From Bacteroidales bacterium (GTDB lineage Bacteria; Bacteroidota; Bacteroidia; Bacteroidales; P3), in assembly GCA_017480145.1 (NCBI GenBank), contig JAFVBF010000079.1, forward strand, positions 1-37,267: DNA of 37,267 nt. The letters are read 5' to 3'. The position numbers were made by a program, and so were the translations under genes. Of this stretch, positions 15,226-22,936 are shown in pieces; position 1 is the first letter of the stretch, and every line of letters starts with the position of its first letter. The notes under the pieces were generated by a model, which had not been told where the DNA came from, did no database searches, and saw only the letters and a list, made by a program, of their open reading frames with translations.

Positions 15226-16680
15226 ATGAAAAAGATATATGCTATAATCATCTGGGTGCTGGCACTGCTGCCCCTTCTGTCTGCTCAGGATGCCGAGTAT
15301 CGCCTCATTCGCCACACCTATAGGGTCAATGCCGATGGCAGCATGGACTACACCTTCCGCAAGGAACTCAAGTTGCTGCGCAATCGCTCGTTCGCAGCCT
15401 ATGGCGAAACCTATATCCCCTACAATCCAGCCTTTGAGACGCTGACCATCAAGGAGGCTTACACCATCCGTCAGGACGGTTCACGCGTTGCAACGCCCGA
15501 CAACGCCTTTGTCCCCCAGCTGCCCGCACGATGCCTCAATTGCGCCCGTTTTAGCGGCATCCGAGAGATGGTCGTGGTTCATACGGCTCTGGAGTACGAT
15601 GCCGTCAGTGTGCTGGAATATACCATTCATCGCAACAGCCCCGTGCTCGAAGCCTCCATCCAGTTGCAGCAGGATTGCCCTGTGCAGCGTTTCGAGATTA
15701 TCGTCGATTTGCCCCAGTCGCAGACCCTCGATGTCCGCTATAGCACGCCGCTCGAAGGCTACAATCATCCGGTCTCCCTGGCTGACGACCACACCTATCA
15801 CATCACGGCAACCAATTTGAAGCCCACGGTGATAGATTCCTATCTGCCTGCTGCTAAGTTTCTTTACAATATCGTCACGCTCTCCAATGGGCAGAAACCG
15901 GCTCTCAATACTGCCTTGACCACGATTCCGCAGGCGGAGACGCTGCTGCAGGAACTGCGTAAGGACGATTTGGCGGCCTATGCCGTGGCCCTCCGCAACT
16001 ATGTGGCCGATTACATCCGCACCAATGCTGTCGAGCCAGCCCTGTTGCAATATGCCGTGGCCCCATCCGACCAAGTGTGGGCTTCGGGCTGTGGCACCCT
16101 TGAGGATAAGGCTTTGCTGCTGGCCTCGCTGCTTGCTCAGGCTGGATTCTCCGTCCACATGGATGCCGATAATCCTTTGGCCGTGGATGTGGTGTTGGAT
16201 GGCATGGAGCAGCAGTTGCGCATCAACGATAAGCGTCAGCCTCGTCCGCTTGGGGTCGCCCTCGACGAGATGCGTCATTTGCAGGTGCAGAAAACCCTGG
16301 AGTGGAAGGCCGATGAATTGGCCGATGGCTACTACCGCGTCACGTTGCCCGTAGAGGACAAGGCCCTCAACGTGTCGGCTGCGGGTCTCACATCAGTGCG
16401 TACGGCTCCTGTCCAAGTGCGTCAGTGTGAGGAGGTTTATGACTACACCCTCCAGCTTCCCAAAGGCTACAGCCTGGTGGGTGGTAAGGTCAAGAAGTCC
16501 TTATCAGTCAAAGGGCTTGGTCAGGTGGACATCCAGATTAAGCAGAGCGGCCGCAAACTTACTATCAGCCGCAAGTTAGTATTGGAGAAAGACATCGTCA
16601 TGCCGCAGGACTACACCTCGTTTCTTAAACTGATGCAGCTCTGGAGCCAGTACCGCGAACTCTATGTCAAGGCCAGATAA
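15226..16680 (+). CDS. DUF3857 protein with a degenerate transglutaminase-like core
   Basis: A 484-residue secreted protein with signal sequence (YAIIIWVLALLPLLSAQ). Domain order is as in the preceding gene: DUF3857 (about 20-215), transglutaminase-like region (about 235-345), beta-rich C-terminus. In the core, CGTLEDKALLLASLLAQAGF aligns with CGVCKDKA of the neighbour, placing L292 where the catalytic Cys should be; the DKA that follows is kept. The NHC motif is replaced by NPLAV, removing the catalytic His. The domain therefore probably binds rather than cleaves or cross-links. It lies 33 bases after the active paralogue and likely arose by duplication and loss of catalysis. Confidence 0.82.
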   Translation: MKKIYAIIIWVLALLPLLSAQDAEYRLIRHTYRVNADGSMDYTFRKELKLLRNRSFAAYGETYIPYNPAFETLTIKEAYTIRQDGSRVATPDNAFVPQLPARCLNCARFSGIREMVVVHTALEYDAVSVLEYTIHRNSPVLEASIQLQQDCPVQRFEIIVDLPQSQTLDVRYSTPLEGYNHPVSLADDHTYHITATNLKPTVIDSYLPAAKFLYNIVTLSNGQKPALNTALTTIPQAETLLQELRKDDLAAYAVALRNYVADYIRTNAVEPALLQYAVAPSDQVWASGCGTLEDKALLLASLLAQAGFSVHMDADNPLAVDVVLDGMEQQLRINDKRQPRPLGVALDEMRHLQVQKTLEWKADELADGYYRVTLPVEDKALNVSAAGLTSVRTAPVQVRQCEEVYDYTLQLPKGYSLVGGKVKKSLSVKGLGQVDIQIKQSGRKLTISRKLVLEKDIVMPQDYTSFLKLMQLWSQYRELYVKAR

Positions 16681-16710
16681 GGCATTGTTGGGCAACTTCT
16701 GCCATAGGTG

Positions 16711-16739
16711 TTGCGATTATGTTTTTTTTCGTATTTTTG
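16711..16739 (+). promoter_or_regulatory. pckA promoter
   Basis: TATTTTTG (16732-16739) matches the TAnnTTTG -7 box. A TTG at 16711-16713 lies 18 bases upstream as a possible -33 element. The predicted leader is about 97 bases and contains a 16-codon frame (16768-16818). Confidence 0.65.
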
Positions 16740-16842
16740 CACACTGATAATTAGGGGTAGGGAATATATGGCTAAAATCATACGGAATCCCACCTCCTTT
16801 CGGCAACGTCAAGAATAAATAACCTATTTAAAAACTGATAAC

Positions 16843-18456
16843 ATGAACGAGAAGATTCTCAAAGCATTGGAAAGTTACGGTATCACCGGAACCAAGAAGT
16901 TGTATTATAACCTCTCTTATGAGGAACTTTTCAAGATGGAGATGGATCCTTCGCTGACAGGCTATGACAAGGGCCAGCTCACCGAACTCGATGCCATCAA
17001 TGTGATGACGGGTATCTACACAGGCCGTTCGCCTAAAGACAAATACATCGTAATGGATGAGAAGTCGAAAGACACGGTGTGGTGGACCAGCGACGAGTAT
17101 AAAAACGACAACCACCCCGCTTCCGAGGCCACCTGGAAGGTCATCAAGGATCTGGCTAAGAAAGAACTCTCCAACAAAGACCTGTTCGTGGTCGATGCTT
17201 TCTGTGGGGCCAACAAGGACACCCGCATGGCTGTCCGTTTCATTGTTGAAGTGGCTTGGCAGGCTCACTTTGTCACCAATATGTTCATCAAGCCTACGGC
17301 TGAGGAACTCAAGGACTTCGAGCCCAGCTTCATCGTTTATAATGCCAGCAAGGCCAAGGTGGAAAACTATAAGGAACTGGGTCTGAACAGCGAGACCGCT
17401 GTCATGTTCAATATCACCAGCCGTGAGCAGGTCATCCTCAACACCTGGTACGGTGGCGAAATGAAGAAAGGTATGTTCAGCATGATGAACTACTATCTGC
17501 CGTTGCAGGGCATCGCCTCAATGCATTGCTCCGCCAACACCGATATGGAAGGCAAGCACACGGCCATCTTCTTCGGACTCTCCGGCACGGGCAAGACCAC
17601 CCTCAGCACCGACCCCAAGCGTCTGCTCATTGGTGACGACGAGCATGGCTGGGACGACGAGGGTGTGTTCAACTACGAGGGCGGCTGCTATGCCAAGGTC
17701 ATCAATCTTGACAAGGACAGCGAACCTGACATCTACAATGCCATTCGCCGTAACGCACTGTTGGAGAATGTCACTGTGGATGCCAATGGCAAAATCAACT
17801 TCGCCGACAAGAGCGTCACCGAGAACACACGCGTCAGCTATCCTATCGACCATATCGAGAAGATTGTCCGTCCCATCAGTGCCGCTCCGGCCGCCGAGAA
17901 TGTCATCTTCCTCAGCGCCGATGCTTTTGGCGTGCTGCCTCCTGTCAGCATCCTGACGCCCGACCAATGCAAGTATTACTTCCTCAGCGGCTTCACGGCC
18001 AAGCTGGCTGGCACCGAGCGTGGCATCACCGAGCCTACCCCGACCTTTAGTGCCTGCTTTGGTCAAGCCTTTCTCGAACTGCATCCCACCAAGTATGCCG
18101 AAGAACTTGTGAAGCGTATGGAGAAGAGCGGTGCAAAGGCCTATCTGGTCAATACCGGCTGGAACGGTACGGGCAAGCGCATCAGCATCAAGGACACCCG
18201 TGGCATCATCGATGCTATTCTGGATGGCTCTATTGACAAGGCTCCTACCAAGAAGATTCCTTACTTCGACTTTGAGGTTCCCACCGAACTTCCCGGCGTG
18301 GACAGCAAGATTCTCGACCCGCGCGACACCTATGCCAACGCAGCCGAGTGGGAAGAGAAGGCCAAAGACCTTTCCGCCCGCTTCATCAAGAACTTCGACA
18401 AGTTCACTGGCAACGAGGCTGGCAAGGCTCTTGTGGCAGCAGGCCCCAAACTTTAA
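16843..18456 (+). CDS. pckA: Phosphoenolpyruvate carboxykinase (ATP)
   Basis: Converts oxaloacetate and ATP to phosphoenolpyruvate, CO2 and ADP. In Bacteroidales it often runs towards oxaloacetate, fixing CO2 on the way to succinate or propionate. The 537-residue length is normal. Visible motifs are TGRSPKDKY (60-68; substrate Arg R62), GGEMKKGMF (204-212; K208/K209), MHCSANTD with H228, the P-loop GLSGTGKTT (245-253; K251) and GDDEHGWDD (264-272, metal site). It has its own promoter (16711-16739) and terminator (18479-18517) and so is a single-gene unit. Nothing unusual is seen. Confidence 0.97.
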   Translation: MNEKILKALESYGITGTKKLYYNLSYEELFKMEMDPSLTGYDKGQLTELDAINVMTGIYTGRSPKDKYIVMDEKSKDTVWWTSDEYKNDNHPASEATWKVIKDLAKKELSNKDLFVVDAFCGANKDTRMAVRFIVEVAWQAHFVTNMFIKPTAEELKDFEPSFIVYNASKAKVENYKELGLNSETAVMFNITSREQVILNTWYGGEMKKGMFSMMNYYLPLQGIASMHCSANTDMEGKHTAIFFGLSGTGKTTLSTDPKRLLIGDDEHGWDDEGVFNYEGGCYAKVINLDKDSEPDIYNAIRRNALLENVTVDANGKINFADKSVTENTRVSYPIDHIEKIVRPISAAPAAENVIFLSADAFGVLPPVSILTPDQCKYYFLSGFTAKLAGTERGITEPTPTFSACFGQAFLELHPTKYAEELVKRMEKSGAKAYLVNTGWNGTGKRISIKDTRGIIDAILDGSIDKAPTKKIPYFDFEVPTELPGVDSKILDPRDTYANAAEWEEKAKDLSARFIKNFDKFTGNEAGKALVAAGPKL

Positions 18457-18478
18457 TCTATCAGCAGTAAATTAATGC

Positions 18479-18517
18479 AGCCATCCCTCGGAAGAGGTTT
18501 CGAGGGATGGCTTTTTT
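18479..18517 (+). terminator. pckA terminator
   Basis: AGCCATCCCTCG and CGAGGGATGGCT form a perfect 12-bp stem over a 10-base loop, followed by six T. It ends only 10 bases before the next start codon. Confidence 0.93.
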
Positions 18518-18526
18518 CTACACTTT

Positions 18527-19411
18527 ATGAAAGATATTGTTTTGGCAGGAGGCAGTGGTACCCGCCTTTACCCCATCACCAAGGGAGTGAGCAAGCAACT
18601 GCTGCCCATCTACGATAAGCCGATGGTCTATTATCCCATCAGCGTGCTGATGCTGGCTGGCATCCGCGACATTCTTGTCATTTCCACCCCCTACGACCTC
18701 CCCGGCTTCAAACGTCTCCTTGGCGATGGTTCGGATTATGGCATTCGCATCGAGTATGCCGAACAGCCTTCGCCCGACGGTCTGGCTCAGGCTTTTATCA
18801 TTGGCGAGCAGTTTGTGGGTGACGATAGTGTCTGCCTGGTGCTTGGCGACAACATCTTCCACGGGGCTGGCTTCTCAGCCAAGTTGTACGAGGCGGTGCG
18901 CGCTGCCGAACAGGACGGCAAGGCCACGGTGTTTGGCTACCGTGTCAGCGACCCCGAACGCTATGGTGTGGCCGAGTTTGATGATGCCGGCAACTGTCTT
19001 TCTATCGAAGAAAAACCACAGCATCCTAAAAGCAACTATGCCGTGGTGGGGCTTTACTTCTACCCCAACAGGGTGGTGCGTGTGGCCAAGGGGGTCAAGC
19101 CCTCGGCTCGTGGTGAACTCGAAATCACTTCTGTCAACCAGCGGTTCTTAGAAGATGGCGAACTGAAGGTGCAGCGTCTGGAACGTGGCTTCACCTGGCT
19201 CGACACGGGTACGCACGACTCGCTGGCTGAGGCCTCCACTTACGTGGAAGTCATCGAGAAACGCCAGGGACTCAAGATTGCCTGCTTGGAAGCCATCGCC
19301 TTCCGTCGTGGCTGGATTACTGCCCAGCGTATGCGTGAACTGGCCCAGCCCATGATTAAGAACCAGTATGGCCAATACCTCTTGAAGGTAATTGACGATG
19401 TGGCCTCCTGA
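18527..19411 (+). CDS. rmlA: Glucose-1-phosphate thymidylyltransferase
   Basis: Forms dTDP-glucose from glucose-1-phosphate and dTTP, the first step to dTDP-rhamnose and related sugars for surface glycans. The 294-residue length is typical of RmlA/Rfb[12 protein letters not shown] (residues 6-16) with [12 protein letters not shown] behind it is the nucleotide-binding signature; LGDNIFHG (about 106-113) supplies the metal-binding Asp, and [11 protein letters not shown] the sugar-site Glu and Lys. The start ATG lies 10 bases behind the pckA terminator, and no good -7 box fits between, so its promoter is unclear. No rmlB, rmlC or rmlD accompanies it in the window. Confidence 0.95.
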   Translation: MKDIVLAGGSGTRLYPITKGVSKQLLPIYDKPMVYYPISVLMLAGIRDILVISTPYDLPGFKRLLGDGSDYGIRIEYAEQPSPDGLAQAFIIGEQFVGDDSVCLVLGDNIFHGAGFSAKLYEAVRAAEQDGKATVFGYRVSDPERYGVAEFDDAGNCLSIEEKPQHPKSNYAVVGLYFYPNRVVRVAKGVKPSARGELEITSVNQRFLEDGELKVQRLERGFTWLDTGTHDSLAEASTYVEVIEKRQGLKIACLEAIAFRRGWITAQRMRELAQPMIKNQYGQYLLKVIDDVAS

Positions 19412-19440
19412 TATAAAAATGTGTTTTAGCCTCTTTCGTT

Positions 19441-20013
19441 ATGAGAACCAAACTTTATTTTTCCCTCACCGCCCTTATTTTGGTGGCATTAGGCGTTATC
19501 TGCGTTCTTAACCCTCTTCGCACATTCCAGTCAGTGGCATGGCTTATAGGCGTATTGATTCTCGCCTTGGTCGTTGTGACGTTTCTTTTTGCCCCGCGCA
19601 AGGAATCCTCGCTGCCCAATGTGTCTGCCACCATGCAGCTTTCTGTCTTCCAGATTATTGTCAGTGCCATTTTCATGCTGAACAGCTGGGTTGGCGAGTC
19701 TGCATTGATAGTGGTCTTTGCCATGTGGCTGATGAACGAAGGCATTAGTGTTATTTTTGGTGCCGTCGATTACCGTCGTGTGGGCTATCAGCAGTGGTGG
19801 CTTATGCTTATCTTTGGCGTGCTTAGCGTTGGTCTTAGTTTCTTTGCGATATGCCACCCCGATGCAACAGCCGTCGCCATTACCTCCCTGTTGGGCATCA
19901 GCCTCATCTCGCTGGGTGCCGTGCGTTTGGCCGCTTTCCCTGCGGTTAGCCGTATGCAGCGGCAACTGAAAGAGGAGCGTCGTGCAGCCGAAAATGCAAA
20001 AAATGCTAAATAA
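19441..20013 (+). CDS. HdeD/DUF308-like membrane protein
   Basis: A 190-residue inner-membrane protein with six predicted membrane segments in three helical hairpins (about 6-24, 32-52, 66-84, 88-107, 118-136 and 143-163) and a basic, highly charged cytoplasmic tail (about 168-190). The repeated hairpin architecture with NPLRTF near the first loop and CHPDAT before the last hairpin is the pattern of HdeD/DUF308 proteins, first known from the E. coli acid-resistance island. The role is unknown. It follows rmlA by 29 bases and may share its transcript. Confidence 0.82.
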   Translation: MRTKLYFSLTALILVALGVICVLNPLRTFQSVAWLIGVLILALVVVTFLFAPRKESSLPNVSATMQLSVFQIIVSAIFMLNSWVGESALIVVFAMWLMNEGISVIFGAVDYRRVGYQQWWLMLIFGVLSVGLSFFAICHPDATAVAITSLLGISLISLGAVRLAAFPAVSRMQRQLKEERRAAENAKNAK

Positions 20014-20172
20014 TCCGTCAGCATTTGTTCTATTCGACAGCCTCTCTTGTAGATTTCCCCAGGGCGAGTTCATGGGTCTTTTTATTTCCTCCATGGGTTT
20101 ACTGTGCAGCGACAGCTCCTTCTTCATGGGGATTTCCCTTCCAAAAATCCCCTCTAATCAAAATAAAAGTCT

Positions 20173-20180
20173 TACCTTTG
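20173..20180 (+). promoter_or_regulatory. -7 box starting a short terminated transcript
   Basis: TACCTTTG followed by CA is an exact TAnnTTTG match. A start near 20186 and the terminator at 20386-20430 would define an RNA of about 245 bases. Confidence 0.6.
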
Positions 20181-20334
20181 CAGGCAAAAGCAAGCAAAAA
20201 ACATATTCTCCGTATATGTCGAGTGCAGGCGAGCAAGTATGCCTGTCAATGCGAAGAATAATGACTAATTTACTCCAAACCGTTATGGGATTTATTTCCA
20301 ATAATATTTGTAATCTTCTGAAAATCAGGTTTAT

Positions 20335-20344
20335 GGGGGGGGGG
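20335..20344 (+). repeat. Homopolymer of ten G
   Basis: Ten consecutive G follow TTTAT. Tracts of this length are prone to slippage during replication and are a known basis of phase variation in other bacteria. Confidence 0.9.
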
Positions 20345-20385
20345 CTATTCTCTGATTTAGAGCAAGTTGGCTTTTCCTATAGCAT

Positions 20386-20430
20386 AACCCCGTCGGGACG
20401 ATATGATCCTCCCGACGGGGTTTCCTTTTT
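20386..20430 (+). terminator. Strong terminator upstream of the polymer cluster
   Basis: AACCCCGTCGGGA and TCCCGACGGGGTT make a 13-bp G+C-rich stem (20386-20422), followed by TCCTTTTT. Confidence 0.92.
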
Positions 20431-20629
20431 GGAGTCCGTTCACATTAGATGTTTCCTCTGTCATCCTCCTTTTTGTTAGGGGGGTGGCTTGTCTGCGATA
20501 GGGTTGTGCGGTGCCCATGGCGGGCTAAGTCGTGACTGGAGGCTCGCATATGTAATCAGGCGGATTCATGCCCGCCGAAAAATTATATAGAGACAACCAT
20601 AAATCATTCATCAAAAAGGGCCCAGTAAT

Positions 20630-21040
20630 ATGGGAAAGAGATTTGCTGTCAGTGTTATTGAGACCGATAAGCCCCAAGAGGTTCAGCCGCAAAGTGACGG
20701 TGAGCCGTTGGACAAGGCTTTGGATTGCCGCCGTGGGCGTCCCAAAGGAGCCAAAGGGCGGTCCAGCAAGGCTGACCAACTGAAGGCGACGGTGCTGGAA
20801 CTGCACAATCAGGGGCTTTCCATCAGCGAGATAGCCCATCGGCTGGGCATCAGTCGCAACACTGCCTCACGCGCTCTGCACCTGAGCGTCGCCCCCTTCC
20901 CTTCGGATTTTCATCTCACCATGGACTTCATTCGCCACCAATTGAAACTCTCCCAGAGCATCGTTTATGCTAATGGTGGCAACTGCTCTCGCTTCAGCGA
21001 TGCTTTTCTGCTGCTGGATAGGTTGGAGCAGAGGATGTAA
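20630..21040 (+). CDS. Small DNA-binding protein with resolvase-type HTH
   Basis: A 136-residue protein. After an acidic N-terminus comes RRGRPKGAKGR (34-44, AT-hook-like) and a helix-turn-helix (about 50-84; LSISEIAHRLGISRNTASRA) like the C-terminal DNA-binding domain of Hin-type serine recombinases. The catalytic recombinase domain is absent, so it is more likely a regulator or architectural protein. The remaining ~50 residues form a helical tail of unknown role. ATG 20630 is preceded by AAAAAGGG. It lies 11 bases before the TagD-type gene and probably heads the polymer operon, so it may regulate it (inference). Confidence 0.75.
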   Translation: MGKRFAVSVIETDKPQEVQPQSDGEPLDKALDCRRGRPKGAKGRSSKADQLKATVLELHNQGLSISEIAHRLGISRNTASRALHLSVAPFPSDFHLTMDFIRHQLKLSQSIVYANGGNCSRFSDAFLLLDRLEQRM

Positions 21041-21051
21041 AAAATAATAAT

Positions 21052-21462
21052 ATGACGATAGGATACACGACAGGGGTCTATGACCTTTTTCATATCGGGC
21101 ACCTCAACCTGCTGAAGAACGCCAAGGGAATGTGCGACAAACTGATAGTAGGCGTGACGGTGGACGAGTTGGTGGCTTACAAGCACAAGCGTGCATTCGT
21201 TTCTTTTGAGGATCGCATTGAGATTGTGCGGAGCATCAAATACGTTGATGCCGCCATCCCGCAGTATGACATGGATAAGCTCGCGACCTGCCGCAAACTG
21301 GGTGCCTCGTTGCTTTTTGTGGGTGACGATTGGTATGGCACCGAGAAGTGGCAGCACTATGAGGACGAAGCTGCGCAATATGGGATCAAGGTGGTCTATT
21401 TCCCCTACACCCAGGGCGTGTCATCGACCAAGATCAATGAGGCTTTAAACAAACTTAGATAA
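21052..21462 (+). CDS. tagD: Glycerol-3-phosphate cytidylyltransferase (TagD type)
   Basis: Predicted to make CDP-glycerol from CTP and sn-glycerol-3-phosphate, the activated donor for glycerol-phosphate polymers. The 136-residue length matches TagD/TarD. The nucleotidyltransferase signature GVYDLFHIGHLNLL (8-21) has the HxGH motif at H14-H17. VTVDELVAYKHKR (about 35-47) and VGDDW (about 96-100) fit the family, and QGVSSTKI (121-128) stands for the usual RTxGISTT. Ethanolamine-phosphate or other cytidylyltransferases share these motifs, but two downstream CDP-glycerol glycerophosphotransferase-like genes favour glycerol. Two bases separate it from the next gene. Confidence 0.9.
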   Translation: MTIGYTTGVYDLFHIGHLNLLKNAKGMCDKLIVGVTVDELVAYKHKRAFVSFEDRIEIVRSIKYVDAAIPQYDMDKLATCRKLGASLLFVGDDWYGTEKWQHYEDEAAQYGIKVVYFPYTQGVSSTKINEALNKLR

Positions 21463-21464
21463 TC

Positions 21465-22514
21465 ATGGTTGACAAAGAGTATTGCATGAGTTCTTTTCTG
21501 GCATTCCGCTACATTGTGGATAATGACAAGCAGTTTGCCGATGGACTACGGCATTTGTGCTGTCCTCGGGTGCCGCTGGCAGAAAAACAATCAGTACGAA
21601 GTGCCGAGGAAATAGATACGGCTATTCGAAACACGTTCCGTCTGATATCCCATGAAAAAAAAGCGTTGTTGCTCTCGGGAGGGGTAGATAGTTCTATTCT
21701 TGCGTCCTATATGCCCGAAGGGAGTGATGCCTACACGTTTAGGTTTATGGGTGGGTCTTTCCAGTCCGACGAACTCCACAGGGCGGAACTGATTGCCGAT
21801 CGCAACAGGCTGCGGCTGCATTATGTGGACATAGATTGGACTACCGTGGATCGCCATCTTCCCGCCGTGATGCGCAACAGGCAGGCTCCCGTGCATTCCA
21901 TAGAGCCGCAGATTTATCAGGCTGCGTTGCAGGCCAAGGCCGATGGGGTCACGATGGTGGTGATTGGCGATGAGGCTGATTATGCATTTGGCGGCATGGA
22001 TGGGCTATATGCAGAAGACTGGGGATTCGACACGTTTGTTCAGCGTTATATTTACGTCAATCCTGCCGAGGTGCTTGTAAATCCAGTAAGTATCAATGAT
22101 TTCTTCGAACCCTACAGACTGGGGCCAAAGAGCCTCAACTGGATAAAACTGATGGATGAACTGATGGTGGACGAAAGCCGCCTGTCGTATCTCAACGCCT
22201 TTACTGCGGCTCGGATCAGTTATATCGACCCTTACGCTACGCTGCGTATGTCCGCCCCGCTCAACATTGACAAGCTGCGCCAAGGACAGTCGAAATATCT
22301 GTTGCGCGAGCTCTACACGATGAAATATCCAGACCTCTCGCTGCCCGAGAAACTGCCCATGCCGCGCCCTGTGGATGCCTATTTCGCCGACTGGCAAGGC
22401 CCGGCAAGACCCGAGTTCCGAAAAAATATCGACATCTCGAAATACACTGGCAACCAGCGCTGGCTTATATGGTGCCTGGAGCGATTCCTGAATATTTTGG
22501 ACGACATCCACTGA
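21465..22514 (+). CDS. Asparagine-synthetase-like ATP-pyrophosphatase without glutaminase domain
   Basis: A 349-residue protein with the synthetase half of AsnB. The PP-loop SGGVDSS is at residues 71-77, with AYTFRF (about 89-94) and GDEADYAFGG (168-177), corresponding to the G-x-G-A-D-E-x-F-x-G-Y region. The N-terminal Ntn-type glutaminase domain is missing, with only a short linker-like part (SFLAFRYI, 10-17) left. It may therefore use free ammonia, a separate amidotransferase, or form another adenylate-dependent bond, for example amidating a uronic acid or attaching an amino group in the polymer. ATG 21486 is an alternative start. It belongs to the tagD operon. Confidence 0.85.
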   Translation: MVDKEYCMSSFLAFRYIVDNDKQFADGLRHLCCPRVPLAEKQSVRSAEEIDTAIRNTFRLISHEKKALLLSGGVDSSILASYMPEGSDAYTFRFMGGSFQSDELHRAELIADRNRLRLHYVDIDWTTVDRHLPAVMRNRQAPVHSIEPQIYQAALQAKADGVTMVVIGDEADYAFGGMDGLYAEDWGFDTFVQRYIYVNPAEVLVNPVSINDFFEPYRLGPKSLNWIKLMDELMVDESRLSYLNAFTAARISYIDPYATLRMSAPLNIDKLRQGQSKYLLRELYTMKYPDLSLPEKLPMPRPVDAYFADWQGPARPEFRKNIDISKYTGNQRWLIWCLERFLNILDDIH

Positions 22515-22539
22515 CCCATAGTAAGTACATCAGATATTA

Positions 22540-22929
22540 ATGCACATTAATATGATGAATGACTCACTAATGCACACCGTGGTACCCCGTGTGACAAAAT
22601 GGCTGGACAGCCTATACAAGGCTATCGTGTATGGCGACTTCTTCATTGCCATCTCGCCACGGCTTTTCGACTGCTGTCTCCGAAAGGGCAGGAAACCACA
22701 GAGTTCAATATTACAGCAACTATCCTCAAAAGATGGTCTAAGGGTTGTTTTTCATCCTTCAGAGTGCCGCCAGATGCATTTCGGATCGAGTATTTCATAT
22801 AGTGGCACGATGTCCTGCATTCAGATGGTTTTATCATATGGCCACCAACCGACCCAAAACCATTTTCGCATTTTCTGACATTCCTGACAAAGAGGAAAAT
22901 AATGTTTTTTTTCAAACGCAAACAATAGG
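22540..22929 (+). pseudogene. Decayed 5' end of a glycerophosphotransferase-like gene
   Basis: The first ~70 codons (ATG 22540 or 22552) read YGDFFIAISPRLF and LQQLSSKDGLRVVF, clearly related to YKDLFIAISPRLF and LQQLKSKELLKVVF in the intact gene at 26141. After about 22755 the likeness appears only in fragments in other frames: FILQSAAR and DRVFHIVARCPAF in the third frame, then GFIIWPP in the second. At least two frameshifts and the loss of the whole C-terminal catalytic domain are therefore inferred. The next intact gene starts at 22937 with its own ribosome binding site. This is a relic of an earlier copy in the cluster. Confidence 0.72.
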
Positions 22930-22936
22930 AGAACCC

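Larger units (their letters stand above)
20186..20430 (+). ncRNA. Candidate leader or small RNA with an internal poly-G tract
   Basis: The limits are inferred from a -7 box (20173-20180) and a strong terminator (20386-20430). Inside is a possible short peptide frame (ATG 20261, beginning MTNLLQTVMG) whose reading crosses ten consecutive G at 20335-20344; a change in tract length would shift its frame. It could be an independent small RNA, an attenuated leader of the HTH-tagD operon, or a decayed gene. Confidence 0.35.
20014..20629. other. 616-base gap before the surface-polymer cluster
   Basis: The gap holds a -7 box at 20173-20180, a run of ten G at 20335-20344, a strong terminator at 20386-20430, a small hairpin GGCGG/CCGCC (20559-20576) and an A-rich leader before the HTH gene. 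Frames crossing it have no protein-like composition that I can recognise. Confidence 0.75.

Noticed and set aside
13987-15315. 442-codon minus-strand frame opposite the first DUF3857 gene
   Set aside because: It is a shadow of a signal-peptide-bearing enzyme with an intact triad; no start context or motif supports it.
19982-20479. 165-codon frame through the gap with promoter, G tract and terminator
   Set aside because: It begins inside the HdeD-like gene, crosses a strong terminator stem and has no protein-like pattern; only a short internal peptide remains conceivable.
22745-22936. Extension of the GINT1-N-like protein by 64 N-terminal residues
   Set aside because: The extension overlaps the decayed transferase gene and matches its third frame; ATG 22937 has a proper ribosome binding site.
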